Made by a program: the position numbers and the translations under genes. Under the pieces are notes generated by a model. The model was not told the origin of the DNA. It did not search any database and was given only the letters and a program-made list of their open reading frames with translations. Shown piece after piece: positions 41,960-54,638 of a DNA stretch of 64,000 nucleotides (the first letter of the stretch is position 1; each line of letters begins with the position of its first letter). This DNA is from Pachyseris speciosa (lineage: Eukaryota > Cnidaria > Anthozoa > Scleractinia > Pachyseridae). Location: NCBI GenBank assembly GCA_016490735.1, contig JAEMWC010001006.1, forward strand, positions 27,501-91,500. Reading direction: 5' to 3'.

Positions 41960-42366
41960 AATGACGCTGACTTTGACAATGACAATAACCATGACGATGG
42001 CAATGTCAATTACATTGAAAGTGTCAGAGACACTGATAGGGACAATGACGCTTGCATTGGAAATAGCCAAAGAAACAGCAATAGCAATTGAAGTCAATAG
42101 CAACTCGTTCGCGAAGCTATCTTTTTGTGATTGTTAATGCTGGGATATTTTGTTAACGTACTCGATGACAGTTAGCCGCGGCCGCATGCAAATAGCGGCC
42201 GTGGTTGCTGTTTGAAATTTGAACAATTTCTGACAAATCAATTAATTAAATAGCAAAGCCATCTTCCAATAACAGTTATCCTACGCCGATTTAGGCTAGA
42301 AGGCCAAGATTAGAGAAAGAGTCCATGATAACTTGAAAATTACAATTATGTTAGCTAGCTAATCTG

Positions 42367-42565
42367 GCAGGGTTGGCGCAGTGGTGAGAGCACTCGCCTT
42401 CCACCAATGTGTCCCGAGTTCGATTCCCGGAATCGGCGTCATATGTGGGCTGAGTTTGTTGGTTCTCTACTCTGCTCCGAAAGGTGTTTCTCCGGCTACT
42501 CCGGTTTTCCCCTCTTCTCGAAAACCAACATTTGATTTAATTTGATTTGGTTTGAGATTTGTAGC
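42367..42565 (+). mobile_element. tRNA-derived SINE
   Basis: Head GGTTGGCGCAGTGGTGAGAG (A box) and GAGTTCGATTCCCGG (B box), a central GTTGGTTCTCTACTCTGCTC segment and a tail of TTTGATTTGATTT repeats. Unit B lacks it at the matching place (about 47,990), so it entered unit A after the duplication. Confidence 0.8.
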
Positions 42566-43387
42566 ACCTCAAGTCAGAGACAATAAAAAAACTATATTTT
42601 TTCTATGCGCTTTTAGTTTGAAATGCTATATTTTTAAACGATGGACTCAAAGAGACCAAAGAAAATGAAAGTAATATTTTTCAATAGATATTCGCTCCTT
42701 CCGGTGTAAAAAAGGTCGACGGGCTTATGCTGACGAACTTACTACTTGTTGAAACCGGTAACACAGTATGACGAGAAATCTCACGAAATAAAAGCGAAAA
42801 CAGATTAATATATCGACCGGGTGACAAAGAAAAGTAGAAAAATGGTACAGAATTACACTAGTTATCACTCACAAACAGTGAAGATGGCCAGTAACAGCAA
42901 GAAGTTGATCGGCGGCAACCGCTTCGGGCAGATAATCTTCATGATTCTAAGTTTGCCAGTAGTTAACTCAAAGATTAATCCGGCAGCTTTTTCGAATATC
43001 AAACTACAATGATGGCTTGATGAAGACTCAAGGAGTCTCTTTGACAATTCTAAATGCAATCGACAGTTATACCGTTTATTCCCGATCGATCCTTAGCATT
43101 CCGCAGTCTTGACTGAAATCTTCCTTTATTTAAGACCGAGATAGTTTCCTTCTACGACATGCTAATTAATGCGCAACTCGTAACATTTGAAAAGCATCAT
43201 TAAACTTAATAACAGCGACATTTTTCTGTGGCAATTAACTTTCAGGTTGAAATAAGCTATTCAAGTTAACGTCAAATACAAAACCACAAGGCAAAATGAA
43301 TTTTGTAATCATTCTACTAATTGTAATTTAGATCAGGCTGCTTATTTTGTTGATGTAACTTTCTTAGTAGCAAAAAAAAAATAAAAT

Positions 43388-43393
<6 letters not shown>

Positions 43394-43452
<59 letters not shown>
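43394..43452 (+). repeat. (GA)n microsatellite
   Basis: Perfect GA dinucleotide run of about 59 bp after an A-rich stretch. Unit B lacks the GA run at the corresponding place. Confidence 0.95.
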
Positions 43453-43455
<3 letters not shown>

Positions 43456-44912
43456 GAGAAGGTTTAGAAAAGAAAAGAAAAGAATCACATTAAAATTTAG
43501 TTGAGATTGTTGATTTAAAGTTGGAAGCTATTAAGAAAGTGTTAAATTCAATGTCAGTCATACGTAGTTAAAGAAAGTTCGATACTGGCATAAAAAATAA
43601 ACACAAGGTTAGATACTTCGATTGTTGGTTGAAAAATTACAAATCATGACATTCTTAGCTTAAACCAGCTATTTTGTATTTTTTCGTAGGAACGTGACAT
43701 ATGTAAAACGAGAATAATCTTCACACAGCGCGGTCGAGTCACGTTTTAGTTTAATTCCAAATATTGATAGGAATGACATGCAAAATGGTGTTCCTTGATC
43801 AGTCAGTATTTGCATTTCTTTATTAAAAAGGAGTCGTTTAATTTGCATAACATTTGGCCGCGAAAGAAGGATATTCGTTTAGTCCTGCATAAACTCAGAT
43901 AATCTAAACATCGACGAAGACCTTACACAGTGTTGTCCATGTTTAGAAATATTTTAATTATGCAATGCTTTTGATGAATGAGTTTAAAATTCATACGCAT
44001 TTGTAAAGTTGCTCTTTCCTAATCGTGACTTAAATTCACAATTGATCTCTAAGAAATGAGTTTTGAGGTATTAAATTTGGCGCCCCACTAGCTACAAATT
44101 AATCCCGGTGCGTGTGGTATATTTAAGAGCGAAATAATAAACATTGCCAGCCAAAATGGTGAATTAGGACATGACAGTATAGTAATTTGTGTCGCCAAGA
44201 TTGAAAATTGTGACAAATTCGCTTCCACTGACGTGAGCAATTAGCTTCTCTTCGTTTCCCATGCCATTTGATTTGAGCATCAGTGTTTTCTTCGTTGGTT
44301 CCCATAATTTTGAGCTTGACCTCTTTTAATGTTCAGAATCCTCCTTACAATGTTAAATATAATGTTGTTTCAACTCCTTTTTTTTTTTTTTTTTTCATTT
44401 TTGAGTGTTTCTGTGAAAGTGGCTCAAACAAAAACTAGATGAGCAGGTATTTTAACAGGTGAAGTGTCCTTTATTTCCATATATTGCGTTGTTTGACTCA
44501 CGGTTGATTCACAATGAGTTCTTACGGATAACAAAACATCTTATTTTAATACCCAACGAACTTGAAAAAGTAACACAATCCTGCAGTCAAGAGTGCGGAA
44601 AACATATATAGTTTTACGTTTTTTCGCATAGGAAACGAATATAAATTTTATTTTTACCCCAATGTAGGCATCATGCGTGCGCTATTAACTAAGCAGTTCC
44701 CACTGCTATGTGTTTGAATATTTTACTTTGCCATTTCAGCTTGGAACACAAAATAAAGTGATTTGTTTGATGGGCATGAGTCAGCTTAGACTCTTAATTT
44801 CAGGTTTACAACTCTGGTTGAATATCCATAAGATACCAAGAAGCTATAGTTCTTGCAAAATGGTTTGCGTTATTGTGCTCACCACATCTCAAGTCACCCT
44901 TGGGCCGAGCAC

Positions 44913-45560
44913 TCACTCACCTCCTGTGTTCAAATCCTCACCTGGTGGACCCTGGCGCATGCTTTTGATCTTACTTTCGATTCTCTGTTGCAGCGTTTTA
45001 CTGTGATGTACCCTTTCCTTCTGCTTAGTTTCCACTTCACGTATTTTGAAATCTTCATCAGCCATGGTCTGCAGGTAGAGGTTAGATATTTCTTGAGTTC
45101 GTATGGCACCAATGGCTTGTTCCAAAGTCAAGTTGGATCTTTCTTGAATGAGGTCCTTCCATGCCTTTTAGGAATTACCTCGCTATCCCCAACTTTCTCC
45201 TCTGGGCTCTTGTATCTAAACTCTTTCATGAGCAGTTGAAGTTCGGTTATGAACTGGTCGAACGATTCGCCCTCTCGCTTTACTTTGCTGTGGAATTTGT
45301 ATCACGCAAAGGCCTCTTCAGATTTCGGCTTGACGTATGCTTCTTGTTGTCTTCGTCGTTGAGTGTTTAGGTGTTGTAGATATCTCGGAATTTATTCCCG
45401 GATCAAATCATCTGGTAGTTACAATGCTTTTGTTCTAACGGACCACCGAATGCAAATGCAAAGTGCTGTTTGAACGCACGGTAGTTCTTCACTTAGCCAG
45501 TCCACTGTTATGGCCGACGCTGAAGCTGAAATGCCCTCCATATCGGTTGGGTATGTTGGT
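44913..45560 (-). pseudogene. Ty3/gypsy-like Gag remnant
   Basis: On the minus strand, pieces in different frames resemble the Gag of Ty3/gypsy elements common in invertebrates: GESFDQFITELQLLMKEFRY, SPEEKVGDSE, then SNLTLEQAIGAIRTQEISNL, TMADEDFKIREVE. No zinc knuckle, protease, RT or LTR was found. It lies between unit A and unit B. Confidence 0.6.
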
Positions 45561-45671
45561 GATGATTTATCCACCATCTTGCAGCGTTATTTGTATACAA
45601 AGGCTATCTTTTAAGTCGTGAACTAAGTTATTTCTCTTTGGAACCATGTTGTGCATGGCATGTGCTTCCAC

Positions 45672-48600
45672 AAGTTCGACAATGGCAACAGGGAAGGAGA
45701 ATATATTGTAATTCTGAACTTTGAAAAGAAACCATTATTTCCAGAATCCAGGAGTAAGTGCAATTTTCAATTTAAGTCAGTTTGGATAGCAATTGCTATG
45801 CTAAGGGACAGTGTGCACGTGTGTGCTTTCAAATTTTCGATACAACAAAATGTTTGAACCTCACGCCCGACATTCGATCGATTTATGACCAGCTCACATG
45901 AGAAATTAACTGCACCTCTAAACCTAGCTTTTCAATTGCTTTAAAAGCCAGAGTTGGAGCTCACTGGTGAATTCCGAATTTTCTCCTTTCCGAATCATAT
46001 TGTACTTTTTACTTTTCCATTCGTTTCGAACGAAGCAGAAAAGTATTGTGACCTTTCTCGCTGTTGGAAAATAAGTACGTTTCAGTTGATGACGCATTTC
46101 ATTTGGCTTATCAGAATTTAATTTTAAATCCTTTGTAAGTTATCCCTGTGTTCATGCTCATGTTTTCTGACAAGGCTAAGAGTGAAATAGAAAGTGCCAT
46201 TACAGCAAACAAGTTCCTTACCATCATTGTTGTTGTTTGATGATCACCATGACATCAGTTTCTAATTTCGGTTTTGTTCGGTTGCAATCTCAGCTTTGTA
46301 TGCCGCAATTATTCTATGTTGCATAAGCTATTCTCTTCTAAGGTGATACCTCACAACTGCATGGCGCATCCTTACTGCCCCTAATTTATTGCGTCAATTG
46401 GCGCGCGCTCGTGTAGGTGCACATGAAAAACATGGCTGATTTGCCTTGACATTGAGCTCTGTCAGTTGGAAAATGGTCACAGCTCACTGGACTAACCACC
46501 TTGGCATCCCATATGTCTTCCAGTCATTTTAATCAACTAATCATAGCCTTTACGTGAGAAAAGATGGATGTGATTTTTTTTTATTAAAAAATGAATAAAT
46601 AAGTATAAAAAAATAGATACACTGTGATCCTCAGTTTTCTATTTTTTATAAATGATTTAGTTTTCTATCTAAATTAAAGTTGACTTTAGTTTAATGCAAG
46701 TTCTCGTGACGCTGAAATCACATGGATTTTACAGTAACTTAGAAAGCGGCCATTTAATAAGTATTAAATAACGCCAACTTAAATGGGCGTTTTAATGCCT
46801 CACTGCTCCTTAATGAGTATCCCTGGGTAGTCCCTTTTTTTGTTTCAAGATTGACGTTTCTCATATGATAAGTATTCAGCGGACAAAGCTTGAATAAAAA
46901 TCTATTGTCATTTTAATTTCAGATGAATTACCTTAAGTCTGCAGGTCTCTACAAGCATTCTTTTATGTGACAATTTGTCTTTGAAAATATGTTTGCTTGT
47001 GTACAAAGCAGGACAAATACCATGACATGTTGGAAACTTATTTCCATGTGTCACTTACTCTGTACATTGGAGCCTTGTATGACATATATGGTATGCGCCA
47101 GCATTAATAAACAGAACAAAGTAAAATGATCGTTTATATTATAAAATTATATTCTATATTTTATATATAAAAGGGCGGGCATATATTAAATATATTATTA
47201 TAAAATTATAGTTGATTTTATTAACATAAATGCAAATGCCAGCAGTTTATTTCAGAAACGTAACTAGACTTTTCATTTATTTGTAATTAAAAGAAAGTTC
47301 TTCCAATTTATGGAATCAGCCAAGTATGAATTAGCTTCATTTGTATTTGTAGTAAAAACATTGCTCCTGTTGAACAGGCCCGGCTGTATATCTGAGATCA
47401 CAACATTTGCTAATTTAGTAGCAAGCCTGCTCCATATCTTAATGCTATATTTTTAATTGTGAGCAGTTACTTTTACCGGTTCCAGTTCTAATAAGAATAG
47501 CAACGACAATGAAAATGATAATGAGAGTGATAATGACAGTGACAGTGATAGTGACAGTGACAGTGACAGTGACAGTGACAGTGACAGTGACAGTGACAGT
47601 GACAGTGACAGTGACGATAGCAAATGACATAGACGTTGAGGCCAATAGAAAATCTATATCGTTTTCGTTCGATATATAAGAAAGTGGATGCTGCGGCTCT
47701 GTTATGCTATCGAATTTCGTGACATCGCTCCATAACCGCATAGAAATGGAGAGCCGTGTAGTTGCTCTTTTTAAAGCTTAAATAAGGTGGCTTATCGAAT
47801 GATTAATAAGCAACCACAGCAACCTTTATTTGAAACGTTACCTACACTTTAAGATTTCAGAAGCGAAAATTAAAATTGTCAAGGGCAGCACGAAATGAAA
47901 ATTTCGCAAGTTTAGGCTAGAAGGGAAGGTTTAAAGAAACAGTCCATAAAAACTTGAAAATTACAATTCTGTTAGCTAGCTAATCTGACTGTAGTTGCTC
48001 GATTCTGCACTAGTAGTGCCACAAGTCAGAGGCAATTTTAAAAGCTGTATCTTTTATAAGCGTGAAATGAAATCATAATGCTATATTTTAAGCGATAGGC
48101 TCAGCCAAAGAAAAATATTGTGACATTAATCGATAGATATTGGGTCCTACCGGGCTAAATAAGGTCGAATGGCTTAAGACAGTAACGAGCGACTTAGTGA
48201 AACCGGTAACTCGACAATAAAATGCGAGAACAGATTGATAACTCGACCGGATGGAAAAGTGAAGCAGTGAAATGATAGGGGATTACATTATCACTCACCA
48301 ACAGTGAATATCCCAAATAACAGCAGGAACTTGATCCTCGGCAACTGATTCTGGTAGATAAACTTCATGCTTCTAAGTTTGTCGGATTTAGTTCGCTGCG
48401 ATGCCTAACTCAAAGTTGAATGTAGCAGCTGTTTCGAACCATCAAAGCACAAAGGTGGCTTGACGGAGACTCGAGGAGTCTCTTTGAAAATGTTAAATGA
48501 AATCGTCAGTTATACCAGTGTTTACCGATTCTTCACATCCCACAGCCTCGAAATCGTCCGTCTTTTTCAAAGGCTGTGATGCTTCCCTTGTTTGACAGGT

Positions 48601-50110
48601 TAATTAAAGCACATGAAGGAGTCTCTTTAACAATTCTAAATGCAACCGATAGTTATGCCATTGATTCCCGATCGATCCCTAGCACCCGCAGCAGTCTCGA
48701 CTGAAATCTTGTCTTTTTTTTTAAGACTGAGATAGTTTCCATCTACAACATGCTAATTAATGCACATATCGTAACGTTTGAAAGGCATTATTGAACTAAA
48801 TAATAGTGACAGTTATCTGTTGCAATTAACTCACAGATTGACACAGCTTATCCAGGCTAACGCCAAACGGAGAACAACAAGAGAAAGTGAAGATTTTAAA
48901 TTAATTCATCTAATTATAATTTATACCAGTCCGGGTATGTTTTGCTGGAACTTTCTTGATAATGAAAAAAAAAATACAAGAGAGGTTTTAGAAAAAATGA
49001 AAGACATTGAACTTTATTTGAGCTTGTTTATTTAAAGTTGGAAGCTTTAAAGAAAGTATTTAATTCATAGTCAGCCATACGTACTTAAAGGCAGTTGAAA
49101 ATATATACTGGTATAATGATAGGTTATGTCACACTATTGTCAGTTTAAAATTGAAAAAAATTAATGAGACTGTGAAACCACTAAACTCTTTTCGAGGAAA
49201 ACGAGAATTCCCTTCACACGCACATTGCTTCACCGTTTGAGTTCCCAACATTGATGGGAATGTCATGTGAAATAATGCCTCCTTCTAATTTTCTGAACTG
49301 TTATATTTGCATTTCTTTATTGAAAAGAGAAGTCTTTTGCATAACATCTGGCCTGCAAGGAGGATATTCAGTTAATTTAATATACCATAAACTCAGATCA
49401 CCTAAACATCAACGAGGAGCTTACAAAGTTTTCAAATTTTCTGAGTTGTTTAGAAAAAAAAAATAAAATAAAAAAAATAAAAAAAAAGGTCTTCCCTGAG
49501 AGTGACTTGAATTCGCAATTGGTTTTGATTAATTAAATATGACGCCCCACTACCTACAACTGAATTTTGATGGGCAGCTTATGTTATATTACATCAGTTT
49601 CTCCGTCTTCGTGCGCTCTCGCAATTTTCAAATAAACGTGTTTTAATATTTAGAATCCCTATATATTACAGTGTTAAATATTGTGTTGTTTTAATTCATC
49701 TTTTATTTTTAGTGTTTCTGTGAAAGCGGCTAAAACAAAAAATGCCAGCAGGTCTTATAGCAGGTGAGATGTCATTTAAGGCCATCATGTATATTGCGCT
49801 CTTTGAATCACTCTGGATCATAATCAGTTCCCGCGGAAAAAATAGTATTTATTTGCTTAGTGCACAAAAAAAAAAGTTTGTTACTGCATGCTCAAAAACC
49901 TCAAAACGGTAAAACAACCTAGTCACGAATGCGAACAATAATAATAATAATAATAATAAAATATATTTTTATACTTTTGAAAAACTGAAAATGTTATTTT
50001 CACCGCGATAAAAGTATAACGCATGCTCTAAAATGTCCAGTGCCATGTTTTTGAATACTTACATTGCCATTTAAACTTTTCTCGACATTGGTGAGATAAG
50101 ATTCTTAACT
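45672..50110. repeat. duplicated unit B (carries the empty sites)
   Basis: About 4.4 kb that aligns, in order and orientation, with 4,662-5,473, 26,207-26,880 and 41,960-44,790. It lacks the Polinton, the nested transposon stack and the SINE. A and B are clearly diverged by eye. No conserved ORF; part of 48,460-48,690 is locally duplicated. Confidence 0.85.
47535..47620 (+). repeat. (GACAGT)n microsatellite
   Basis: About 14 GACAGT hexamers in unit B, at the position of the GGCAAT/GACAAT array of unit A. Confidence 0.95.
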
Positions 50111-50481
50111 GCTTGTTAAATTTTCTTAAGATACTATGCTTTATGGTGTGGTCCCTTACTATCAGTTTTTCAAATCGCCCAAAGAGTGCTTGTTCCTAGG
50201 AATCATCAATTGTAAGTTTATATATCGCTAGTACATTTCTGAGCAAAGTAGCCCAATGTGTTCGAAGCTTTCTCCTAACAAATTTATTCTAAATCGAATG
50301 TCTGTCAACGAACGTCGTGCAGGTGAAATAATTCATCGGGCCCGACGTTACTATTTTCCGGAGCACGCCGAGACAAAGAAAGGGAGAATTTGGAGGCGAA
50401 TAAGATTTTTATGTTTTCCACCCCATCTTTTCTTGTACCTAGTCATAATGTTTTGTAACACGAAAATTTGGTTTATCAACG

Positions 50482-50512
<31 letters not shown>

Positions 50513-50513
50513 G

Positions 50514-50562
50514 GATTCGATTAGCTGACGTTTCGAGCGTTAGCCCTTCGTCGGCGCGAATC
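50514..50562 (-). ncRNA. hammerhead-like motif of Penelope element
   Basis: Minus strand: GATTCG/CGAATC stem I, core CCGACGA, stem II GGGCTAACGCTC, then GAAAC and GTC. It is better preserved than the copy at 1,527-1,575. Such motifs are known in the terminal repeats of Penelope-like elements. The U-to-C change at the second core base leaves activity uncertain. Confidence 0.65.
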
Positions 50563-50689
50563 GAAGAATTGTGGGTTGTGTATGGTTATATACAGAAAAC
50601 GGAGCTACACTATTGGTGGTAACATGGTAACGTAAAAAACAGGAATAAATTAATTTGATGAAAAGCGCTCGTTGATACCGTGGGGATTA

Positions 50690-51115
50690 AGAGTGCTAAT
50701 TTGAAAGATCAGTTTTTGCTCCAGATTTTTACCGCTTTCCGTGGTACCTTGATGTAGGGAAAGGCCGGAGATCGACAAGTGTTGTTTGGAATGGTTAGGG
50801 AGATTAAACGACAGGTTTGGATGCGTCTTTGGATGCGTCTTTGTCATCTTTCTCAACATCACGAAGATGTTCTCGGAATCGGTCACCTAGTCGTCTTCCT
50901 GTTTCGCCGATGTATAACTTTTTGCATAATGTGCAGGTTATGCAATGCATAACATTTTGCGGAGGTAGACGTGAAACGATCAGTGATCGTAACAGATCGC
51001 TTAGGGCCCGATATTTTGTCAGTATTTTGAATGAAAGGACAAGTTTTGCATCACGAGCGCGCGCATTTAAAAGGGCCAGGTTGTTCAGTTGTTTAGAATT
51101 CGCTTTTAACTAGAA
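50690..51115 (-). pseudogene. PLE GIY-YIG endonuclease remnant
   Basis: Frames broken several times still show KCARARCKTCPFIQNT, SGPKRSV, and IPNNTCRSPAFPYIKVP-like shifted translation. The homologous stretch in the copy at 1,730-2,161 is open; here it is a pseudogene. Confidence 0.65.
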
Positions 51116-51148
51116 AGTTAACTACATTTTTGTCGCGTTTGAATGAAA

Positions 51149-52090
51149 TCAGCGGTGGTTGCGAAAAGATTCTAGCAGGTTTTGGATCATTTTGCAGTAT
51201 CTTAAAAAGTTATTAAGAATGATGGCTTTAACTGGGTTATTATGCGGGTGAAATGTGAGGGTGAATGGAATTCTGTCATTCTTTTCCTTTTGTGACGTCT
51301 GCAGTGCTAACTGTTGGTCAATCTGCTGGGCGCGGTGATGGCCCGATTGAACCACAGAATCAGGATAGCCACGTTTCTCGAAGAACTGGCACATTAGCTC
51401 TGATTTGTTCGAAAAATCAGAGTCATCACTACATAGACGTCGAAGTCTAAGAAATTGAGAATAGGGAATGGCGTTTTTGACATGAGATGGATGTGAAGAT
51501 GAATACAACAAATAACCGTGAGAATCGGTGGGTTTGTAGTGCACACTGGTACATAAACCGTTGCCGCTGATAAAAACTTTGATATCAAGAAAGGCCAGGG
51601 AAGTTTCCGAAATTTCCCAGGTATATTTTAAGGCCGGATGAAAGGAATTAACGGCGTTTATAAATTGAATGATTTCCTCCTTGCTAGACGAAATTGCGCC
51701 GATACAGTCGTCAATGTAGCGACCGTAGAGTTCAGGTTTAGGACCGTTGTACTGATTGAAGAATTGGTACTCGACGTAACCTTCAAGAAAATTGGCGTAG
51801 CTAGGTCCCATTTTTGTGCCCATCGCTACACCATTAATTTGCTTGTAATAGTTGTCAGCGAAAGAAAAACAGTTAAACTAATTCAGCTAGGCGGAGTAGC
51901 GTTTCGAGTTTGGTTCCTTGACGGTGCGGTGATCGAAAAAATATTTTAAAAATAACTGCTTGAAAACCTTTGCTGTTTGTAATATCCATAGTGAAAATTA
52001 GTTTATCTTCGCCGGTGAAATTGAAATCGCGGAAAATTTCAAGTGCGTGTTGACTGTCTTTAATATTTGACGATGGGCGCCATAATCTTG
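51149..52090 (-). pseudogene. PLE reverse transcriptase
   Basis: The open part (51,149-51,823) has MGTKMGPSYANFLEGYVEYQ, the catalytic YGRYIDDCIGAISSS (YxDD box), and thumb sequence KYTWEISETSLAFLDIKVF, GYLLYSSSHPSHVKNAIPYS. Upstream, LIFTMDITNSKGFQ (motif A region) lies after a frameshift near 51,840-51,880. PLE reverse transcriptases are related to telomerase. Truncated at the N-terminus. Confidence 0.85.
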
Positions 52091-52127
52091 TCTAAATAGC
52101 TAGAAATAATTTCTGTAGGGCAACTAC

Positions 52128-52390
52128 AATTTATAACCGCCGTTAATTCCTTTCATCCGGCTCTAAAATATACCTGGGAAATTTCGGAAACTTCCCTGTC
52201 CTTTCTTGATATCAAAGTTTTTATCAGCGGCAACGGTTTATGCATCAGTGTGCACTACAAACCCACCGATTCTCACAGTTATTTGTTGTATTCATCTTCG
52301 CATCCATCTCATGTCAAAAACGCCATTCCTTATTCTCAATTTCTTAGACCTCGACGTCTATGTAGTGATGACTCTGATTTTTCCAACAAA
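52128..52390 (+). mobile_element. inverted fragment of the same Penelope element
   Basis: Plus-strand copy of about 51,400-51,670: NSFHPALKYTWEISETS, FLDIKVFISGNGLCISVHYK, SHPSHVKNAIPYSQFLRPRR. It meets the main copy head to head at about 52,126. Inverted junctions are a known product of PLE insertion. A CACTG element ends the fragment at 52,395. Confidence 0.8.
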
Positions 52391-52394
52391 TATC

Positions 52395-53285
52395 CACTGG
52401 AAAAATTGAAAATTCCCATAGTATGTAAAAAACATGTAAATTACATGTAAATGGTCAGAAAGATACTGTAAATGAATATTTACATGATTTTTACCCTTTT
52501 ACATGTTCTGACAAATCCTGTAAAAAACATGTAAACATTCAGGTGAATTATGTAAATTATGGAAAAGATCCTGTAAATTTCTCAGCCCAGGGACACAAAA
52601 CCATGTAAATAGCATGTAAATGAAATAAAGAATCCTGTAAATAGCATGTAAATCCAGTAAGGGAACCTGTAAATATCATGTAAATCGAATAAAAGAGCCT
52701 GTAAAGGAGCCTGTGAACATCACGTAAATCGATTAAGGAGCCTGTGAAAATCATGTAAATCGAATAAAGGAGCCTGTAAATATCATGTAAATGGAAAAAG
52801 GGAGCCTGTAAACATCAAGTAAATCGAATAAAGGAGCCTGTAAATATCATGTAAATCGAATCGAAATGCAAAAATAGCGCCTGTAAATATCACGTAAATC
52901 GGATAAAGGGGCCTGTAAATAACACGTAAATCGAATAAGGGAGCCTGTAAATATCATGTAAATGCAAAAAGAGAGCCTGGAAATATCATGCAAATCAACT
53001 AAAGGAGCCTGTAAATATCATGCAAATCGAATAACGGGGCCTGTAAATATCATGTAAATCGAATAAAGGAGCCTGTAAAGGAGCCTGTGAAAATCATGTA
53101 AATCGAATAAAGGAGCCTGTAAATAACATGTAAATGGATAAGGGGGCCTGTAAATATCACGTAAATCGAATAAGGTAACCTGTAAATATCACGTAAATCG
53201 AATAAGGGAGCCTGTAAATATCATATAAATTGAATCAGGGAATCCTGCAAAAATCACGTAAATCGAGTAAAAGAGCCTTTAAAAA
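52395..53285 (+). mobile_element. one-ended CACTG element with 32-bp satellite
   Basis: Begins CACTGGAAAAATTGAAAATT, like the end of the 12-kb element, inside the PLE fragment. ACATGTAAAT / CCTGTAAAT words follow, then about 20 units of a roughly 32-bp repeat (CCTGTAAATATCATGTAAAT + CGAATAAAGGAG). No matching right end (TTTTCCAGTG) is found before 64,000, so it is truncated or longer than the window. Confidence 0.55.
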
Positions 53286-54407
53286 GCTGCTTTATAAATT
53301 GTTTTATTGTAATTCCATTGATCATAATGTAACACCCTTTTCAATCATTTACGATTCTAAGATTTCTGTGTCTGTCATTATAAATATAACCTTAATTTCT
53401 GCCTGTGACAACTTAAACCATCAATATTCATTCTGTTAATGTTTTACAGGAGACCACTCCTTACATTCACTCTACCATACTATATGAACAACATGCATGC
53501 AGATTTTAGGAATCCTGAATTCCAATTTCTCCGCCGACAAATATTAAAAAGGTTTGACTGTTGTCACAAATAAATGTCCAGTTTCATCACATAATTATTT
53601 TTAACTTCTGCATCCTCACAACTAATTTAATATTTTTGTAAAAAACTGTGACACAAGCAAAAGTTCACTGGAATTACACAACTGCGAGGATCATTCTTCA
53701 TTTAACAATGTTTCATTACTAACCACATTCATGCTCAACCTGTTTCTGTGCAACACAACAGAACTGATGGTGAGGTAGTACATGTTCTTAATGCTTGCTT
53801 TAAACATGCAATACAACATTGCTGCATAAATATAATACCTGTGTTACTTCGCCTTCATAAGCTAGTCTGTTCAGCACAAATTGTGATATTATAATAATTG
53901 CCTATAATAATTGCCTTGTCTTCTACCATAAAAATTCCAAATGATTTACATTAGAGTGAAATAAAGGTTCATATGATTATTAATCGATTAAAATCTGTGT
54001 AAAATACAAACTGGTATATAAAAGTATGCATCAACTACTATTTAAGATATAAAGACTCCAATTATTGGGGCTGGCACATGGTCGCTTATGACAAACAAAT
54101 CATCCATACATTTTTCCTTTTTGATGTGTTGTGCTTCCAGGAAATATGCAATCCAACCCAAAAGGGTCTGAAATTAAATTCTGATTCCTAGAGGAAGGGA
54201 ATCTTAACGACAAAATTTTTTAAGGCACGAAGCTAACCTGGGACTTCTGGAGCTGTTGGGGAATCAGGGTCCGCACCAAGGAAACCTCTTTTGGGGATTA
54301 TCGATATTTTCTGGAACAACACATTTTATCCTTGGTTTAAATTTTTGTAACGTTTTTCAAACTAAGGAAAATAAAAGCTGCTGAAACCTCAAATTAAACC
54401 GTTCTGG
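53286..54407. other. no recognised gene
   Basis: AT-rich sequence. It could be the interior of the CACTG element or 3' flank of a host gene. Confidence 0.35.
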
Positions 54408-54638
54408 TTACATGCACAAATTGTCGTGTGTTATCATTTCATTGTCGGTTTTTCTTTTAACAATTGTGTTTTCAAGCACCTGCCCAAGAGACTGCAGGAG
54501 CTCTTCTTTTCTGGAATCCCTTGATGAGGAAAGGCAAAACTGCATGCATGCAGATTTTAGTTTCTGCGTATTCGCAGAACCCACTGTTTTTGCCTTTAAG
54601 TAATGCAATCCAACAATGACTGCTTGGTCTCTTGGCAC
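54408..54638 (-). CDS. candidate 3'-terminal host exon
   Basis: A minus-strand frame open from an acceptor-like TTTTTGTTAG just before 54,638 to TAA at 54,408. The peptide has KLKSACMQFCLSSSRDSRKE and ELLQSLGQVLENTIVKRKTD, faintly like a SAP-type helix-extended-helix. No upstream exon was found. The plus strand has an alternative frame starting with a signal-peptide-like MHKLSCVIISLSVFLLTIVF, so the assignment is tentative. Confidence 0.3.
   Translation of the reverse strand: MPRDQAVIVGLHYLKAKTVGSANTQKLKSACMQFCLSSSRDSRKEELLQSLGQVLENTIVKRKTDNEMITHDNLCM

Larger units (their letters stand above)
41960..44790. repeat. duplicated unit A, part 3
   Basis: Aligns with about 47,640-50,110: AACTTGAAAATTACAATT.TGTTAGCTAGCTAATCTG, GAAACCGGTAAC, ATTCCCGATCGATCC, GACGCCCCACTA-like stretches, and the AT-rich end. 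No ORF is conserved between A and B, so it is probably non-coding. Confidence 0.8.
50465..52125 (-). mobile_element. Penelope-like element, degraded
   Basis: Minus-strand PLE with reverse transcriptase part (51,149-52,090), GIY-YIG remnant (50,690-51,115) and conserved 3' segment (50,465-50,660) matching the copy at 1,476-2,195. It is 5'-truncated near 52,125, where an inverted fragment of the same element abuts. Confidence 0.85.

Noticed and set aside
54412..54603. Small secreted Cys-containing protein on the plus strand
   Set aside because: It has a signal-peptide-like start, but only four further Cys without a pattern, and a minus-strand frame over the same bases looks at least as good.
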